The notes under the pieces were generated by a model, which had not been told where the DNA came from, did no database searches, and saw only the letters and a list, made by a program, of their open reading frames with translations. From NCBI RefSeq assembly GCF_025147485.1, contig NZ_CP102263.1, forward strand, positions 2,803,501-2,867,500: a stretch of 64,000 bases of DNA. The letters run 5' to 3'. This stretch comes from Bacteroides uniformis (GTDB taxonomy: Bacteria; Bacteroidota; Bacteroidia; Bacteroidales; Bacteroidaceae). The translations under genes were made by a program, and so were the position numbers. Below are positions 25,708-34,524 of this stretch, one piece after another. The first letter of the stretch is position 1; each line of letters opens with the position of its first letter.

Positions 25708-27633
25708 ATGAATTACGGATATGTAAAAGTAGCGGCGGCTGTGCCCCGTGTCAAGGTGGCTGACTGTAAGTTCAATGCCTCAGAGATTGAAAAAGAGATT
25801 ATTATAGCCGATGGGAAAGGTGTGCAAATCATTGCTTTTCCGGAGTTGTGCATTACCGGATATACTTGTGGCGACCTCTTTGCCCAGCAACTTCTGCTCG
25901 AAGAGGCGGAAATGGGGCTGATACAGATTCTGAACAATACGCGCCAGATGGATATCATTTCGATATTGGGCATGCCCGTTGCACTGAACGGTGTGTTGCT
26001 GAATGCGGCGGTTGTCATTCAGAAGGGGAGAGTGCTGGGCGTTGTCCCGAAGACTTATCTTCCCAATTATAAGGAGTTTTATGAGAAGCGCTGGTTTACT
26101 TCCGCATGTGATGTGGCGGAAAACAGTGTGCGCCTTTGCGGGCAGATTATTCCGATGGGGAGAGACCTGCTGTTCGAAACGGCAGATACCACTTTCGGAG
26201 TGGAGATATGCGAAGATTTGTGGGCACCCATACCGCCCAGTTCCACGCTGGCACTGCAAGGTGCGGAAATCTTGTTCAATCTTTCGGCCGACAATGAAGG
26301 TATCGGCAAGCACAATTATCTGCGCTCGCTTATCAGCCAGCAGTCGGCACGGTGCATTGCCGGTTATGTATTCAGCTCATGCGGTTTCGGAGAATCCACT
26401 ACGGATGTGGTGTTTGCCGGCAACGGACTGATTTATGAGAACGGGACTCTGCTGGCGGCAAACGAACGCTTCTCTTTCGAAGGGCAGGTGGTCATCAGTG
26501 AAATTGATGTGGAACACTTGCGTACGGAGCGCCGGGTGAATACGACCTTCGCGGCTTGCCATGCAAATTGTGTTTCGGCCCTTCCGGTACGAATCTCTAC
26601 GGAGTATGTCAACAGCAGGGATTTGAACCTGACACGTACTTTTGAACCGCATCCATTTGTTCCGCAGGGGATAGCGTTGGACGAACGCTGTGAGGAGGTA
26701 TTCTCCATCCAGGTGTCCGGACTGGCGCAACGTCTGGTGCATACTAAAGCGAAAAGTGCCGTTATCGGCATTTCGGGTGGACTGGATTCTACGCTGGCGC
26801 TGCTGGTTTGCGTAAAGACTTTCGATAAGTTGGGATGGTCCCGCCAGGGTATTGTCGGTGTCACCATGCCGGGATTCGGAACGACCGACCGTACTTACAC
26901 GAATGCCATCGACCTGATGAACTCCCTCGGTGTGACTGTCCGCGAAGTCAGTATCAAGGAGGCCTGCATACAGCATTTCAAAGACATAGACCATGATGTC
27001 CATGTGCACGACGTGGTTTACGAGAATGCGCAGGCACGGGAGCGTACCCAAATCTTGATGGATATTGCCAACCAGACCTGGGGAATGGTTATCGGTACGG
27101 GCGACCTTTCGGAACTTGCTTTAGGATGGGCCACTTACAACGGCGATCACATGTCGATGTACGGTGTGAATGCCAGCGTCCCCAAGACTCTGGTGAAGCA
27201 CTTGGTGAAATGGGTGGCAGAGCATGATATGGACGATGCTTCACGTGCTACCTTGCTCGATATTGTGGATACTCCCATCAGCCCGGAACTGATTCCGGCA
27301 GATGAGAACGGTAATATCCAGCAGATTACCGAGGATTTGGTGGGGCCGTATGAGCTTCACGACTTCTTCCTTTATTACTTCCTGCGCTGCGGTTTCCGTC
27401 CTTCCAAGATATTTTTCCTGGCAGCACGCACATTCAAGGGGATGTATGATGAAGAAACCATCAAAAAATGGTTGCAGACTTTCTGCCGTCGTTTCTTCAA
27501 CCAGCAGTTCAAGCGTTCCTGTTTGCCGGATGGTCCGAAGGTGGGCAGTATCTCTCTGAGTCCGCGCGGTGATTGGAGAATGCCGAGCGATGCTTCGTCG
27601 GAGATGTGGCTAAGGGAGGTGGAAGGACTCTAA
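25708..27633 (+). CDS. nadE: Glutamine-dependent NAD+ synthetase
   Basis: A two-domain enzyme of 641 residues. The N-terminal nitrilase-type glutaminase domain shows Glu in [14 protein letters not shown], Lys in [17 protein letters not shown] and Cys in [14 protein letters not shown]. The C-terminal NAD synthetase domain has the PP-loop [14 protein letters not shown] and [18 protein letters not shown]. It makes NAD+ from nicotinic acid adenine dinucleotide using ATP and glutamine-derived ammonia. Length and domain order are normal for the long NadE form. The gene appears monocistronic, and the following intergenic region holds a palindrome array. Confidence 0.95.
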   Translation: MNYGYVKVAAAVPRVKVADCKFNASEIEKEIIIADGKGVQIIAFPELCITGYTCGDLFAQQLLLEEAEMGLIQILNNTRQMDIISILGMPVALNGVLLNAAVVIQKGRVLGVVPKTYLPNYKEFYEKRWFTSACDVAENSVRLCGQIIPMGRDLLFETADTTFGVEICEDLWAPIPPSSTLALQGAEILFNLSADNEGIGKHNYLRSLISQQSARCIAGYVFSSCGFGESTTDVVFAGNGLIYENGTLLAANERFSFEGQVVISEIDVEHLRTERRVNTTFAACHANCVSALPVRISTEYVNSRDLNLTRTFEPHPFVPQGIALDERCEEVFSIQVSGLAQRLVHTKAKSAVIGISGGLDSTLALLVCVKTFDKLGWSRQGIVGVTMPGFGTTDRTYTNAIDLMNSLGVTVREVSIKEACIQHFKDIDHDVHVHDVVYENAQARERTQILMDIANQTWGMVIGTGDLSELALGWATYNGDHMSMYGVNASVPKTLVKHLVKWVAEHDMDDASRATLLDIVDTPISPELIPADENGNIQQITEDLVGPYELHDFFLYYFLRCGFRPSKIFFLAARTFKGMYDEETIKKWLQTFCRRFFNQQFKRSCLPDGPKVGSISLSPRGDWRMPSDASSEMWLREVEGL

Positions 27634-27669
27634 TTCTTTACTTCGGGTATTCCGTAATATCGATATGGG

Positions 27670-27839
27670 TATTTGATGACTGCATCTTGTTTGCATTCTT
27701 GCTGCATGTATTTTGCAGTGCGACTGCAAACGTGTTGCAGTATCACTGCATAACTGTTGCAGTCGTACTGCATATCGGTGTGCAGTGCCACTGCAACGAC
27801 TTTGCAGTGGCACTGCAAAATGTATGCAGGATTTTGCAG
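27670..27839. repeat. Tandem palindrome array 1 (eight units, 22-bp period)
   Basis: Fifteen-bp units start at 27670, 27692, 27714, 27736, 27758, 27781, 27803 and 27825. The central five are perfect TGCAGT-NNN-ACTGCA inverted repeats, with spacer triplets GCG, ATC, CGT, GCC and GGC. The second unit (TGCATT-CTT-GCTGCA) and the last are degenerate but stay in register, and the first keeps only the right arm ACTGCA. Linkers of 7-8 nt vary. It lies between the convergent nadE and solute-binding-protein genes. A spacing of about two helical turns would put all sites on one DNA face. It is not a CRISPR: the repeats are short and palindromic, and no cas genes are present. Confidence 0.85.
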
Positions 27840-27906
27840 TAATAAGCTGTTGATTAATAACTAGTTGTAAAAGTAGGGATATGCTGCGTGTATGGAAAAG
27901 TGCAGC

Positions 27907-28737
27907 TTAGTTTCGTTTCCCGTAGTATCGTTTGTAGATTTTTTTGTATTCCTTTCCCTTTTTGAAACTATCCAGCCATGTGTTGAGGCTGTCCAGCAGG
28001 ATAGGGGACTGTTTGCTTACTCCCCAGGAATAGAATTGCGTGAAGCTGATGGCGGTATTGATGTCTATTTGAGGAATGCTGTCGGCTGCGGTACGGGCAA
28101 TGCTTTCGTCGCATACGGCATAGTCGATGTCTCCATGGGCTACCAAGGCAATCAGTTGTTCGGAACCGTACTTCTCTATTTCCTCAACGTAGATGGTGTC
28201 GCCTATCTCATTTCCCAGGTTGCGGATGCGTAGTATGGAAGGGGAGCCTTTCACTACGTGCAGTGTCTTTCCAGCCAGGTCCAGTTGGCTTTTGATGAAT
28301 AATGACGAGTCGGAAATATTCTCAAGCTTGCGTTGCACCAGCACTTGCTTGTTCAGCACAATAGGGGTGGTAAGCAGCAAGGAGTCTTTCAGCTCACTGG
28401 TGGCGAGGATGCCGTAGGCAATCACGTCATATTGCCCGTCGGCCAGGCCTTCCAGCCGCTTGTTGAAGCTCATTTCCGGTGATATGGCCGCTTGCAGCCC
28501 GTGGTCGCGTGCAAAAGCTTCTATCAGCTCGTAGTGGAAACCGGACAAGGTGTCATCATCCACATAGAAACTGATGGAGTTGTATTCCGTCGAAGCATGT
28601 ATGATGCCTTCGGCAGCTATCTCGGCATAATCGCGCGGATGACCTTTCGGTTTCTCTTCTTTCTCGATGAGATAGTGGGCAATGAGAGCCGCTGCAATTC
28701 CCAGAAGTGCGTATTTGAGCAGTCTGCTTTTCGTCAT
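27907..28737 (-). CDS. Periplasmic solute-binding protein family 3 (membrane-anchored)
   Basis: A 276-residue protein with an N-terminal membrane anchor (YALLGIAAALIAHYLIEK). Its type II periplasmic-binding fold of the SBP_bac_3 class is recognisable in SFYVDDDTLSGFHYELIEAF, RLEGLADGQYDVIAYGILAT, LDLAGKTLHVVKGSPSILRI and LVAHGDIDYAVCDESIA. It resembles the sensor half of MltF, but no lytic transglycosylase domain follows, and no ABC permease or ATPase genes are nearby. It may therefore bind a ligand without transport, for example amino acids or muropeptides. It lies 11 bp after the porin gene on the same strand and is probably co-transcribed. Confidence 0.78.
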   Translation of the reverse strand: MTKSRLLKYALLGIAAALIAHYLIEKEEKPKGHPRDYAEIAAEGIIHASTEYNSISFYVDDDTLSGFHYELIEAFARDHGLQAAISPEMSFNKRLEGLADGQYDVIAYGILATSELKDSLLLTTPIVLNKQVLVQRKLENISDSSLFIKSQLDLAGKTLHVVKGSPSILRIRNLGNEIGDTIYVEEIEKYGSEQLIALVAHGDIDYAVCDESIARTAADSIPQIDINTAISFTQFYSWGVSKQSPILLDSLNTWLDSFKKGKEYKKIYKRYYGKRN

Positions 28738-28748
28738 ACAGTCATCTG

Positions 28749-30959
28749 TTAATCATAGAAATTCCATGAGACGCCAATTTTGAACAAGCGCGGATTGATG
28801 GGGTAGTGCGGCACCAGGAAGGAATTGGCGCTTCCCATACCCGCGTTGACGTGATACATCATGGCAAAGATACGCGTCCGCTTCAAGTGCAGGTTGGCAT
28901 ATACGTTTACGATGGGGTAACCGCCTATTTCCACCAAATCGTCCGTAGGTTGCAGATGGAACTGCTGGACGCCGGGTGCATAGGCAGGTGCGTTGTACTT
29001 GGTGAAGTAACGGACATCGGCACCCAACTGAACGGTCAGCACCTTCTTGGCGAGTTTAGCCAGTATGTAGAAGTTATGGTAGAGCGAGAGTTGGGGCAAT
29101 GGAAGTACTGTTTCATTGCTCGTCTTCTGCCAGGTCACCTCATTGTCCAGGTGGAAGACACCGAGGCGGAAGTCTTGTTTCAGTGTGGCGGACAGCACTT
29201 GTATGTTGCCTCCGTTCTGTTCGGGCAGGGCGCTTTGGTTGAAGTAGGTGTAGTTCTTGATATTCTCTACGCCGGCACGGAGATTGGTTCCCCAACGGGA
29301 AATGTTCAGCTCGCCTTCCACACGCGTACGGAATTCCTTGTCCATGTTGTCGTTGTCCCAGTTGTAGTGGTTGGAGTGGTAATGGCGCATGTAGAAGGAA
29401 GGAAGCGTGTTGCTCACATAACCGCGGGCGTAGAAGTTCACCGTATCTTTCCATAGACGGAAGTTCAGGTCCAGATTGGCGTTGACGCGGAACTGCCCGA
29501 TGGCTTTGTCTACCAACCCCACTTCACCGTTTACGTTGTAGTGCAGCAGTTTGCCTTCGCGCTTGGCGAGTTCGCCACCCAGGAAGATTTCCTGCTCGGT
29601 GTAGCGGATGCGGCGCATGTCGGTAAGTGTGTCCGTATTCATCAGGTCGTACCGGCTGAACTTGTGGGAGATATAAGCCGTAAGTCCGGCTTTGGCGTAT
29701 TTGTTGAAACCTTCCAGCAAGGCTATTCCGAACACGTTCTTTACACTGAATGCCGTGGTGGAGTCGTTGCTGTAATTCTTGTAAAGCTTGTAGTCTTCCG
29801 GGAAGAATCCTTCGGGCTCGCTTCCCGAACGGAATTGGTGTCGCGACCGCTCTACTTTCAAGGTATGGATAAAGCTGGTGACGGGGACGAACTCTTCTTC
29901 GAAAAGTGAGTCGTTGTCTGCGGTAGAAACAGACGGCAGGCTGTCATTGGCAGCTGCAAGTGTGCTGACCGATTTTGATGCTATGCTGTCGTTTGGCAAT
30001 GCTATGTCGTTGTTCGAAGCGGATATTTCGGCTTCAGAGGACGGGGAGGATGAGGCTTTGGGTGCGGATACCGTCGGTTTGCCTTCTTGTGTGTTCCGTA
30101 CTCTCCGCGTAAAACCAAGACGATAGCGCTGTGTCAGATAGATATAAAAATCCTTGTTACGGTTGGAACTCTGTTCCAATTTGACCGGAATAGTGGTGGA
30201 CTCGTACTCTTTCTTTCCTCCGGACATGTTTTCGGGACGGGTGATGTATTGGTCGTCTGCAATACCGCCGTTCTCGTTCATCTTCAGGAAAAAGTTGTTG
30301 TAGACTGCTTGTACCTGGTATTTCTCGCCGATATAGCTACCGAACAGACCTGCATTGAAGTGCGAGGTGGACTGGTTCTGGTAATAACCGCGTCCGTACA
30401 GATAGTCGATGTTAAAGCCAAATGCCAACTGCTTGTTGACGTTGACGGAGAAGTAGGACTTGAAGCGTTCTTCACCGTTCACTTTGCTGCCGGCTTTGTA
30501 GTAGGTAAGATTGGTGTAAGGCACGTTGCTGTTGGTGAAAAGCACCTGGTCGGGACGTGTGAAAAAACTGGAGAAGGGAGCCATGAAGATGGTAGGTTCG
30601 CTTTCCTCCCGTTCGAAGAACAGACGTGAGAGGCGTGGAGAACCTAAATTTCCCAAGTAGTTGTAATGGCCGAACATTCCTTCCACCAGATTGGTGCTCT
30701 GGAAGTTGAGGCTGGCTGTGTCGGCAGGTATGATGGTACGGTTGCCCAGTGTCTCACTTAGTTTCCACATGTAAAGCTTGGGTGGAAGACTTTGAATCTC
30801 AGTATTGGTACTGTCTTCCAGATTGTCCGGCTGGGTATTCGGGTCAATCTGGTTACCGAACCGGTCGCGATTGTTCATCGGGTTTAAGGTGTTTTGCGCC
30901 ATAGCCCCCCATATCCCTATAACGGACAGAAATATATATGTCAGTACAATTCGTCTCAT
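28749..30959 (-). CDS. Large putative porin (outer-membrane barrel)
   Basis: The ATG at 30959 (MRRIVLTYIFLSVIGIWGAM) is the likely start; a TTG four codons upstream overlaps a -7 box. That gives 736 residues with a signal peptide ending AMAQ. Many amphipathic strands follow (YFSVNVNKQLAFGFNIDYLY, HFNAGLFGSYIGEKYQVQAV, VLTVQLGADVRYFTKYNAPA), ending at the aromatic FKIGVSWNFYD. A low-complexity Ser/Ala/Asp segment near residues 300-370 is probably a loop. It fits the Bacteroidetes putative-porin family; the solute is unknown. It is the first gene of a unit with the solute-binding protein, suggesting a joint uptake or sensing role. Confidence 0.82.
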   Translation of the reverse strand: MRRIVLTYIFLSVIGIWGAMAQNTLNPMNNRDRFGNQIDPNTQPDNLEDSTNTEIQSLPPKLYMWKLSETLGNRTIIPADTASLNFQSTNLVEGMFGHYNYLGNLGSPRLSRLFFEREESEPTIFMAPFSSFFTRPDQVLFTNSNVPYTNLTYYKAGSKVNGEERFKSYFSVNVNKQLAFGFNIDYLYGRGYYQNQSTSHFNAGLFGSYIGEKYQVQAVYNNFFLKMNENGGIADDQYITRPENMSGGKKEYESTTIPVKLEQSSNRNKDFYIYLTQRYRLGFTRRVRNTQEGKPTVSAPKASSSPSSEAEISASNNDIALPNDSIASKSVSTLAAANDSLPSVSTADNDSLFEEEFVPVTSFIHTLKVERSRHQFRSGSEPEGFFPEDYKLYKNYSNDSTTAFSVKNVFGIALLEGFNKYAKAGLTAYISHKFSRYDLMNTDTLTDMRRIRYTEQEIFLGGELAKREGKLLHYNVNGEVGLVDKAIGQFRVNANLDLNFRLWKDTVNFYARGYVSNTLPSFYMRHYHSNHYNWDNDNMDKEFRTRVEGELNISRWGTNLRAGVENIKNYTYFNQSALPEQNGGNIQVLSATLKQDFRLGVFHLDNEVTWQKTSNETVLPLPQLSLYHNFYILAKLAKKVLTVQLGADVRYFTKYNAPAYAPGVQQFHLQPTDDLVEIGGYPIVNVYANLHLKRTRIFAMMYHVNAGMGSANSFLVPHYPINPRLFKIGVSWNFYD

Positions 30960-30968
30960 AATTAGGCG

Positions 30969-30976
30969 CAAAGATA
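30969..30976 (-). promoter_or_regulatory. Putative -7 element for the porin gene
   Basis: The minus strand reads TATCTTTG, ending 9 bp before the ATG at 30959, which implies a very short leader. No -33 match is present, so the call is uncertain. Confidence 0.35.
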
Positions 30977-31106
30977 CAATAAAAAATTATTTGCTTACTG
31001 AATTCAGCCTTTTTTGCTTCTTTTAAACTGTCTTGTTTTCTGTTTTGTTCTATACTGCTTCCGGTTCTCTGCCCTTGAATCCATACTTTTTCCGGCTTGA
31101 AATGAA

Positions 31107-31144
31107 ATAAGCCCTTGCAATAAATCAATATCACAAGGGCTTAT
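31107..31144 (-). terminator. Intrinsic terminator of the kor operon
   Basis: ATAAGCCCTTG (31107-31117) pairs perfectly with CAAGGGCTTAT (31134-31144). On the minus strand a T-rich stretch follows. It lies about 70 bp beyond the end of the gamma-subunit gene. Confidence 0.7.
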
Positions 31145-31213
31145 CCGTTTTCCTTTATCTCTTATTCTGGCGTAAAGTTCCTCCTCTTATGGGGAGTGGC
31201 TTTACATAGCCTT

Positions 31214-31759
31214 TCATTTCATTTCCTGAATAAGTTCCATTCCTTTCTTGATAGCTTCTTCGTTCATCGGTATCAAGTGGTGGTGGCGTTCGGGCAGTGT
31301 CTTCTTCAATCCTCTGAGTACACTGTCCAGTGTAACCATCGGCTTGATTTTCAATAATCCACCCAATACAATCATGTTGAATGCCTTGGCGTTGTTCATT
31401 TCATTGGCGGCATCCATGGCGTTGATGCGGTAAACGTGGATGTCCTTACGCGTCGGCGGGTTGATGATGCCGTAACCGTCGTAGATAAGTACGCCTCCGG
31501 GTTTTACCTTGCTTTCGAATTTCTCCAGTGACGGCTGGTTCAGGATGATGGCGGCATCGTACTTGCTTAAGATGGGTGAGGATATTTTCTCGTCACTTAC
31601 GATGACTGTTACGTTGGCTGTACCACCACGTTGTTCCGGTCCGTAAGCCGGCATCCAAGTCACCTCTTTGCCTTCCATCAATCCGGAATATGCCAAAATC
31701 TTTCCCATGGACAATACACCTTGTCCACCGAAGCCTGCTATAATGATTTCTTCTTTCAT
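31214..31759 (-). CDS. korC: 2-oxoacid:ferredoxin oxidoreductase, gamma subunit
   Basis: A 181-residue gamma subunit with the family opening IIIAGFGGQGVLSMGKILAY. WMPAYGPEQRGGTANVTVIV and the closing LIPMNEEAIKKGMELIQEM are typical of KorC/VorC. With the alpha, beta and delta subunits encoded upstream, it forms an enzyme that oxidatively decarboxylates a 2-oxoacid to an acyl-CoA and reduces ferredoxin, or runs in reverse for reductive carboxylation. The 2-oxoglutarate versus branched-chain specificity is not determined by what I can see. It is the last gene of the operon. Confidence 0.9.
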   Translation of the reverse strand: MKEEIIIAGFGGQGVLSMGKILAYSGLMEGKEVTWMPAYGPEQRGGTANVTVIVSDEKISSPILSKYDAAIILNQPSLEKFESKVKPGGVLIYDGYGIINPPTRKDIHVYRINAMDAANEMNNAKAFNMIVLGGLLKIKPMVTLDSVLRGLKKTLPERHHHLIPMNEEAIKKGMELIQEMK

Positions 31760-31781
31760 TGTTCTTCTGTCTTTAGCATGA

Positions 31782-32543
31782 TTATTTATCTTTCAGGTCG
31801 CCCAGCGGATAGAAGGGGAACATGTTCTCTACCATCCATTCATTGGATTTCGCAGGAGACATCTTCCAGCCGGAGTTACAGGTGGAAACGATTTCCACAA
31901 GGTTGGAACCTTTGCCTGCCATAGAGTTCTCGAATGCTTTGCGGATAGCCTTTTTCGCTTTGCGGATGGCGGGAACGGACTGTACGCTTTGGCGTGTCAC
32001 GTAAGCGGTTCCTTCCAATTGTGCAGCAATATCGGCCATCTTCAGCGGATAGCCGTGCAGATGCACGTCACGTCCGTAAGGGCTGGTCGATGTCTTCATG
32101 CCTACAAGGGTAGTGGGAGCCATTTGTCCCCCGGTCATACCATAGATGGCATTGTTGATGAAGATGATGGTGATGTTTTCGCCGCGGTTCAAGGCGTGGA
32201 TGGTTTCGGCAGTACCGATACAAGCCAGGTCGCCGTCTCCTTGGTAAGTGAACACCAGGCGGTCCGGCCAAAGGCGCTTGATGGCAGTGGCAAGTGCGGG
32301 CGCACGTCCATGGGCGGCTTCCTGCCAGTCGATGTCTATATAATTATAGATGAACACGGCACATCCCACGGGGGAGATGCCTATTGCTTTGTCTTCCAGT
32401 CCCATTTCTTCGATAACTTCGGCTACGAGTTTATGAACTACGCCGTGACTGCATCCCGGGCAGTAGTGCATGGGATTGTCGTTCATCAGAGTCGGTTTCT
32501 TGGCAACCAGATTCTCGGGCTTTATAATATCTTCTTTTGTCAT
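31782..32543 (-). CDS. korB: 2-oxoacid:ferredoxin oxidoreductase, beta subunit
   Basis: The ATG at 32543 (MTKEDIIKPENLVAKKPTLM) is preferred to a GTG two codons upstream, giving 253 residues. It is the thiamine diphosphate-binding subunit: HYCPGCSHGVVHKLVAEVIE, the TPP/Mg motif GDGDLACIGTAETIHALNRG followed by NNAIYGMTGGQMAPTT, and the partner-contact region TSTSPYGRDVHLHGYPLKMA. It lacks its own ferredoxin domain, so electrons pass to the separate delta subunit. It lies 11 bp after the small membrane-protein gene and 22 bp before korC. Confidence 0.92.
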   Translation of the reverse strand: MTKEDIIKPENLVAKKPTLMNDNPMHYCPGCSHGVVHKLVAEVIEEMGLEDKAIGISPVGCAVFIYNYIDIDWQEAAHGRAPALATAIKRLWPDRLVFTYQGDGDLACIGTAETIHALNRGENITIIFINNAIYGMTGGQMAPTTLVGMKTSTSPYGRDVHLHGYPLKMADIAAQLEGTAYVTRQSVQSVPAIRKAKKAIRKAFENSMAGKGSNLVEIVSTCNSGWKMSPAKSNEWMVENMFPFYPLGDLKDK

Positions 32544-32554
32544 AATCACTTCTC

Positions 32555-32728
32555 CTATCTGTTGGTGAACCGTATGAAAAACTCCATCAACTTGACGAAT
32601 ATCGCCGCGCCGCAGACGTAGATGAACAGCTTGAAGTCATCTTTTGCAGCAAAATATATAATGATAGCTGCCAGGGCAAGTACCATGAAGAGAATGTTCA
32701 GTACGTTTCTTATTTTATCAGGATTCAT
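32555..32728 (-). CDS. Small membrane protein within the kor operon
   Basis: A 57-residue ORF starting MNPDKIRNVLNILFMVLALA and ending FFIRFTNR. Two hydrophobic helices are visible: about residues 10-26 (VLNILFMVLALAAIIIY) and 33-49 (KLFIYVCGAAIFVKLME). The start codon overlaps the korA stop (ATGA, 32725-32728), so translation is coupled, and it fills the gap between korA and korB almost exactly. The function is unknown. Its location suggests it tethers the oxidoreductase, or a ferredoxin-linked partner, to the membrane. Confidence 0.8.
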   Translation of the reverse strand: MNPDKIRNVLNILFMVLALAAIIIYFAAKDDFKLFIYVCGAAIFVKLMEFFIRFTNR

Positions 32729-33810
32729 TTCTTAATCAGTTTTTCTTTCAATGCATCTACTATCTCATCCGGATCGGGAACAATGCCGCCGAGGCGTCCG
32801 AAATGTTCCACTTTCACTTTACCGTTCACGGCAAGGCGGACATCTTCCACCATCTGTCCGGCATTCAATTCTGTAACGAGCATACCTTTCACCTTGTCGG
32901 CATACGCGGCAATGACTTTGGTCGGGAACGGCCACAACGTGATGGGGCGGAGCATACCTACCTTTATTCCTTCTTCGCGTGCCAGCTCCATTGCTTTCTG
33001 TCCGATGCGTGCCATAGAGCCGAAGGCTACAATCAGGTAGTCGGCATCATCGCAATGAATTTCCTCGAAGCGAACCTCATTCTCTTCTATCTGCTTGTAT
33101 TTGGCCTGGAAACGGATGTTGTTCTTTTCCATTTCTTCCGGTTTCAGTTCCAATGAGGTGATGACGTTGGGTTTGCGGCCATTGGTTCTGCCGGTAGTGG
33201 CCCATGGGCATTGTTCGATGACTTCCGCATCGGTGCGGCGTGGCTTTTGTACCGGGAGCACCACTTTTTCCATCATCTGGCCGATGACACCGTCGGCAAG
33301 GATGATTGCCGGATTACGGTATTTGAAGGCAAGTTCGAATGCCAGTCCTACGAAATCTGCCATTTCTTGTACGGAAGCCGGAGCAAGGGCAATCAGACGA
33401 TAGTCACCGTGGCCGCCTCCTTTTACTGTCTGGAAATAGTCGGCCTGGCTCGGTTGGATGGTTCCCAGACCGGGACCGCCGCGCATAACGTTTACAATCA
33501 AGCAAGGCAGCTCGGCACCTGCCAGATAAGAGATACCTTCCTGCTTTAGGCTGACACCGGGGCTGGAGGAGGAGGTCATGACCATTTTACCACTTCCGGC
33601 ACCGCCGTACACCATATTGATAGCTGCCACTTCACTTTCTGCCTGAAGAACCACCATGCCGGTCGTCTCCCAGGGTTTCAGTTCGGCAAGAGTTTCCAAT
33701 ACCTCCGATTGCGGAGTAATGGGATATCCGAAGTAACCGTCTGCACCGCAACGGATGGCTGCGTGGGCGATGGCTTCGTTTCCTTTCATTAATACAACTT
33801 CTTCTGCCAT
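32725..33810 (-). CDS. korA: 2-oxoacid:ferredoxin oxidoreductase, alpha subunit
   Basis: A 361-residue alpha subunit (KorA/VorB type). Landmarks are LMKGNEAIAHAAIRCGADGY, FGYPITPQSEVLETLAEL, MTSSSSPGVSLKQEGISYLA, RGGPGLGTIQPSQADYFQTV and the C-terminal core VEHFGRLGGIVPDPDEIVDA. It supplies the pyrimidine-binding and domain II functions of the TPP enzyme. Annotated Bacteroides orthologues are called either 2-oxoglutarate synthase or 3-methyl-2-oxobutanoate dehydrogenase VorB. It lies between the ferredoxin gene and the small membrane-protein gene. Confidence 0.92.
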   Translation of the reverse strand: MAEEVVLMKGNEAIAHAAIRCGADGYFGYPITPQSEVLETLAELKPWETTGMVVLQAESEVAAINMVYGGAGSGKMVMTSSSSPGVSLKQEGISYLAGAELPCLIVNVMRGGPGLGTIQPSQADYFQTVKGGGHGDYRLIALAPASVQEMADFVGLAFELAFKYRNPAIILADGVIGQMMEKVVLPVQKPRRTDAEVIEQCPWATTGRTNGRKPNVITSLELKPEEMEKNNIRFQAKYKQIEENEVRFEEIHCDDADYLIVAFGSMARIGQKAMELAREEGIKVGMLRPITLWPFPTKVIAAYADKVKGMLVTELNAGQMVEDVRLAVNGKVKVEHFGRLGGIVPDPDEIVDALKEKLIKK

Positions 33811-33829
33811 ATTCTACTGATTTACAGAT

Positions 33830-34057
33830 TTATTCTACTTTTATTTTATATACTGAGATACATCCGTCCGGACATACTGTGGCGCACGAGGCGCAGCCGT
33901 TACAAGTATCTTCCAATATTTGGTGGGCATAGTTATACCCTTTCACATTCACCTCCTTGGTGAGGGCTATTACGTTGAGCGGACACGCTACCACACACAA
34001 GTTGCAGCCTTTGCAACGTTCGGTGTCTACTACGATTGCTCCTTTGATTTTTGCCAT
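33830..34057 (-). CDS. korD: 2-oxoacid:ferredoxin oxidoreductase, delta (2[4Fe-4S]) subunit
   Basis: A 75-residue ferredoxin-like protein with two CxxCxxCxxxCP clusters: CKGCNLCVVACP and CNGCASCATVCP. It carries electrons from the TPP site of the KorAB core to soluble ferredoxin. It lies 16 bp downstream of the TPR gene and 19 bp upstream of korA. Confidence 0.93.
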   Translation of the reverse strand: MAKIKGAIVVDTERCKGCNLCVVACPLNVIALTKEVNVKGYNYAHQILEDTCNGCASCATVCPDGCISVYKIKVE

Positions 34058-34073
34058 AATTTACGTTCTTTAT

Positions 34074-34349
34074 TTATTGATTGTACATATCCTTGTTGTA
34101 GAAGTTCAGGATGTCCATAGCCATTTGATAGGCATGTTGTGCCGGGCTTTCGGGGTTCAGGTCGATGGCATACTGATAGTTGTTCAGTGCTTGTTGCCAG
34201 TTGCCTTGTTTCCGATAGGCATTTCCCCGCAGGTAGTAAGCTTCGTCTTTGCCGGGAAAGTCTGTTTGCAGTATTTCGTCAAGCTGCTGGATGGCTTGCT
34301 CTACATTTCCCTGGTTGATAAGCTCTTTTATGGTATTCAGTCGTTCCAT
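34074..34349 (-). CDS. Small TPR protein heading the kor operon
   Basis: A 91-residue protein made of about two and a half tetratricopeptide repeats, clearest in AYYLRGNAYRKQGNWQQALN followed by NYQYAIDLNPES. It has no signal peptide. As first gene of the operon and 16 bp from korD, it may act as an assembly factor or scaffold for the oxidoreductase; this is inference from position. A -7 element lies at 34379-34386. Confidence 0.85.
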   Translation of the reverse strand: MERLNTIKELINQGNVEQAIQQLDEILQTDFPGKDEAYYLRGNAYRKQGNWQQALNNYQYAIDLNPESPAQHAYQMAMDILNFYNKDMYNQ

Positions 34350-34378
34350 ATCTAAAAAATATCCGGGTTATCGAACCA

Positions 34379-34386
34379 CAAAGATA
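34379..34386 (-). promoter_or_regulatory. Putative -7 element of the kor operon
   Basis: The minus strand reads TATCTTTG, about 30 bp before the TPR gene start. No -33 TTTG is at the right distance. Confidence 0.5.
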
Positions 34387-34449
34387 GTTTTTATTTGAAG
34401 ACAATGAGCATCTTCACTGTGAAAAATAAGAAAAAGGGGCAAATAAAAA

Positions 34450-34494
34450 GCCCGAAGTTTCTCACGATTCTATCAGAATGTCAGAGCTTCGGGC
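34450..34494 (-). terminator. Terminator downstream of rpiB
   Basis: GCCCGAAG (34450-34457) pairs with CTTCGGGC (34487-34494), and an inner ATTCT/AGAAT stem strengthens the hairpin. On the minus strand the structure runs into TTTTTATTTG. Confidence 0.8.
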
Positions 34495-34524
34495 GGATAT
34501 CATAAAGAAGGTGATTCTATTGCT

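Noticed and set aside
27670..27839. CRISPR array
   Set aside because: The repeated unit is a 15-bp palindrome with 7-8 nt linkers, far shorter than CRISPR repeats and spacers, and no cas genes are present.
30957..30971. TTG start four codons upstream for the porin
   Set aside because: It overlaps a -7 promoter match; the ATG at 30959 starts a standard signal peptide.
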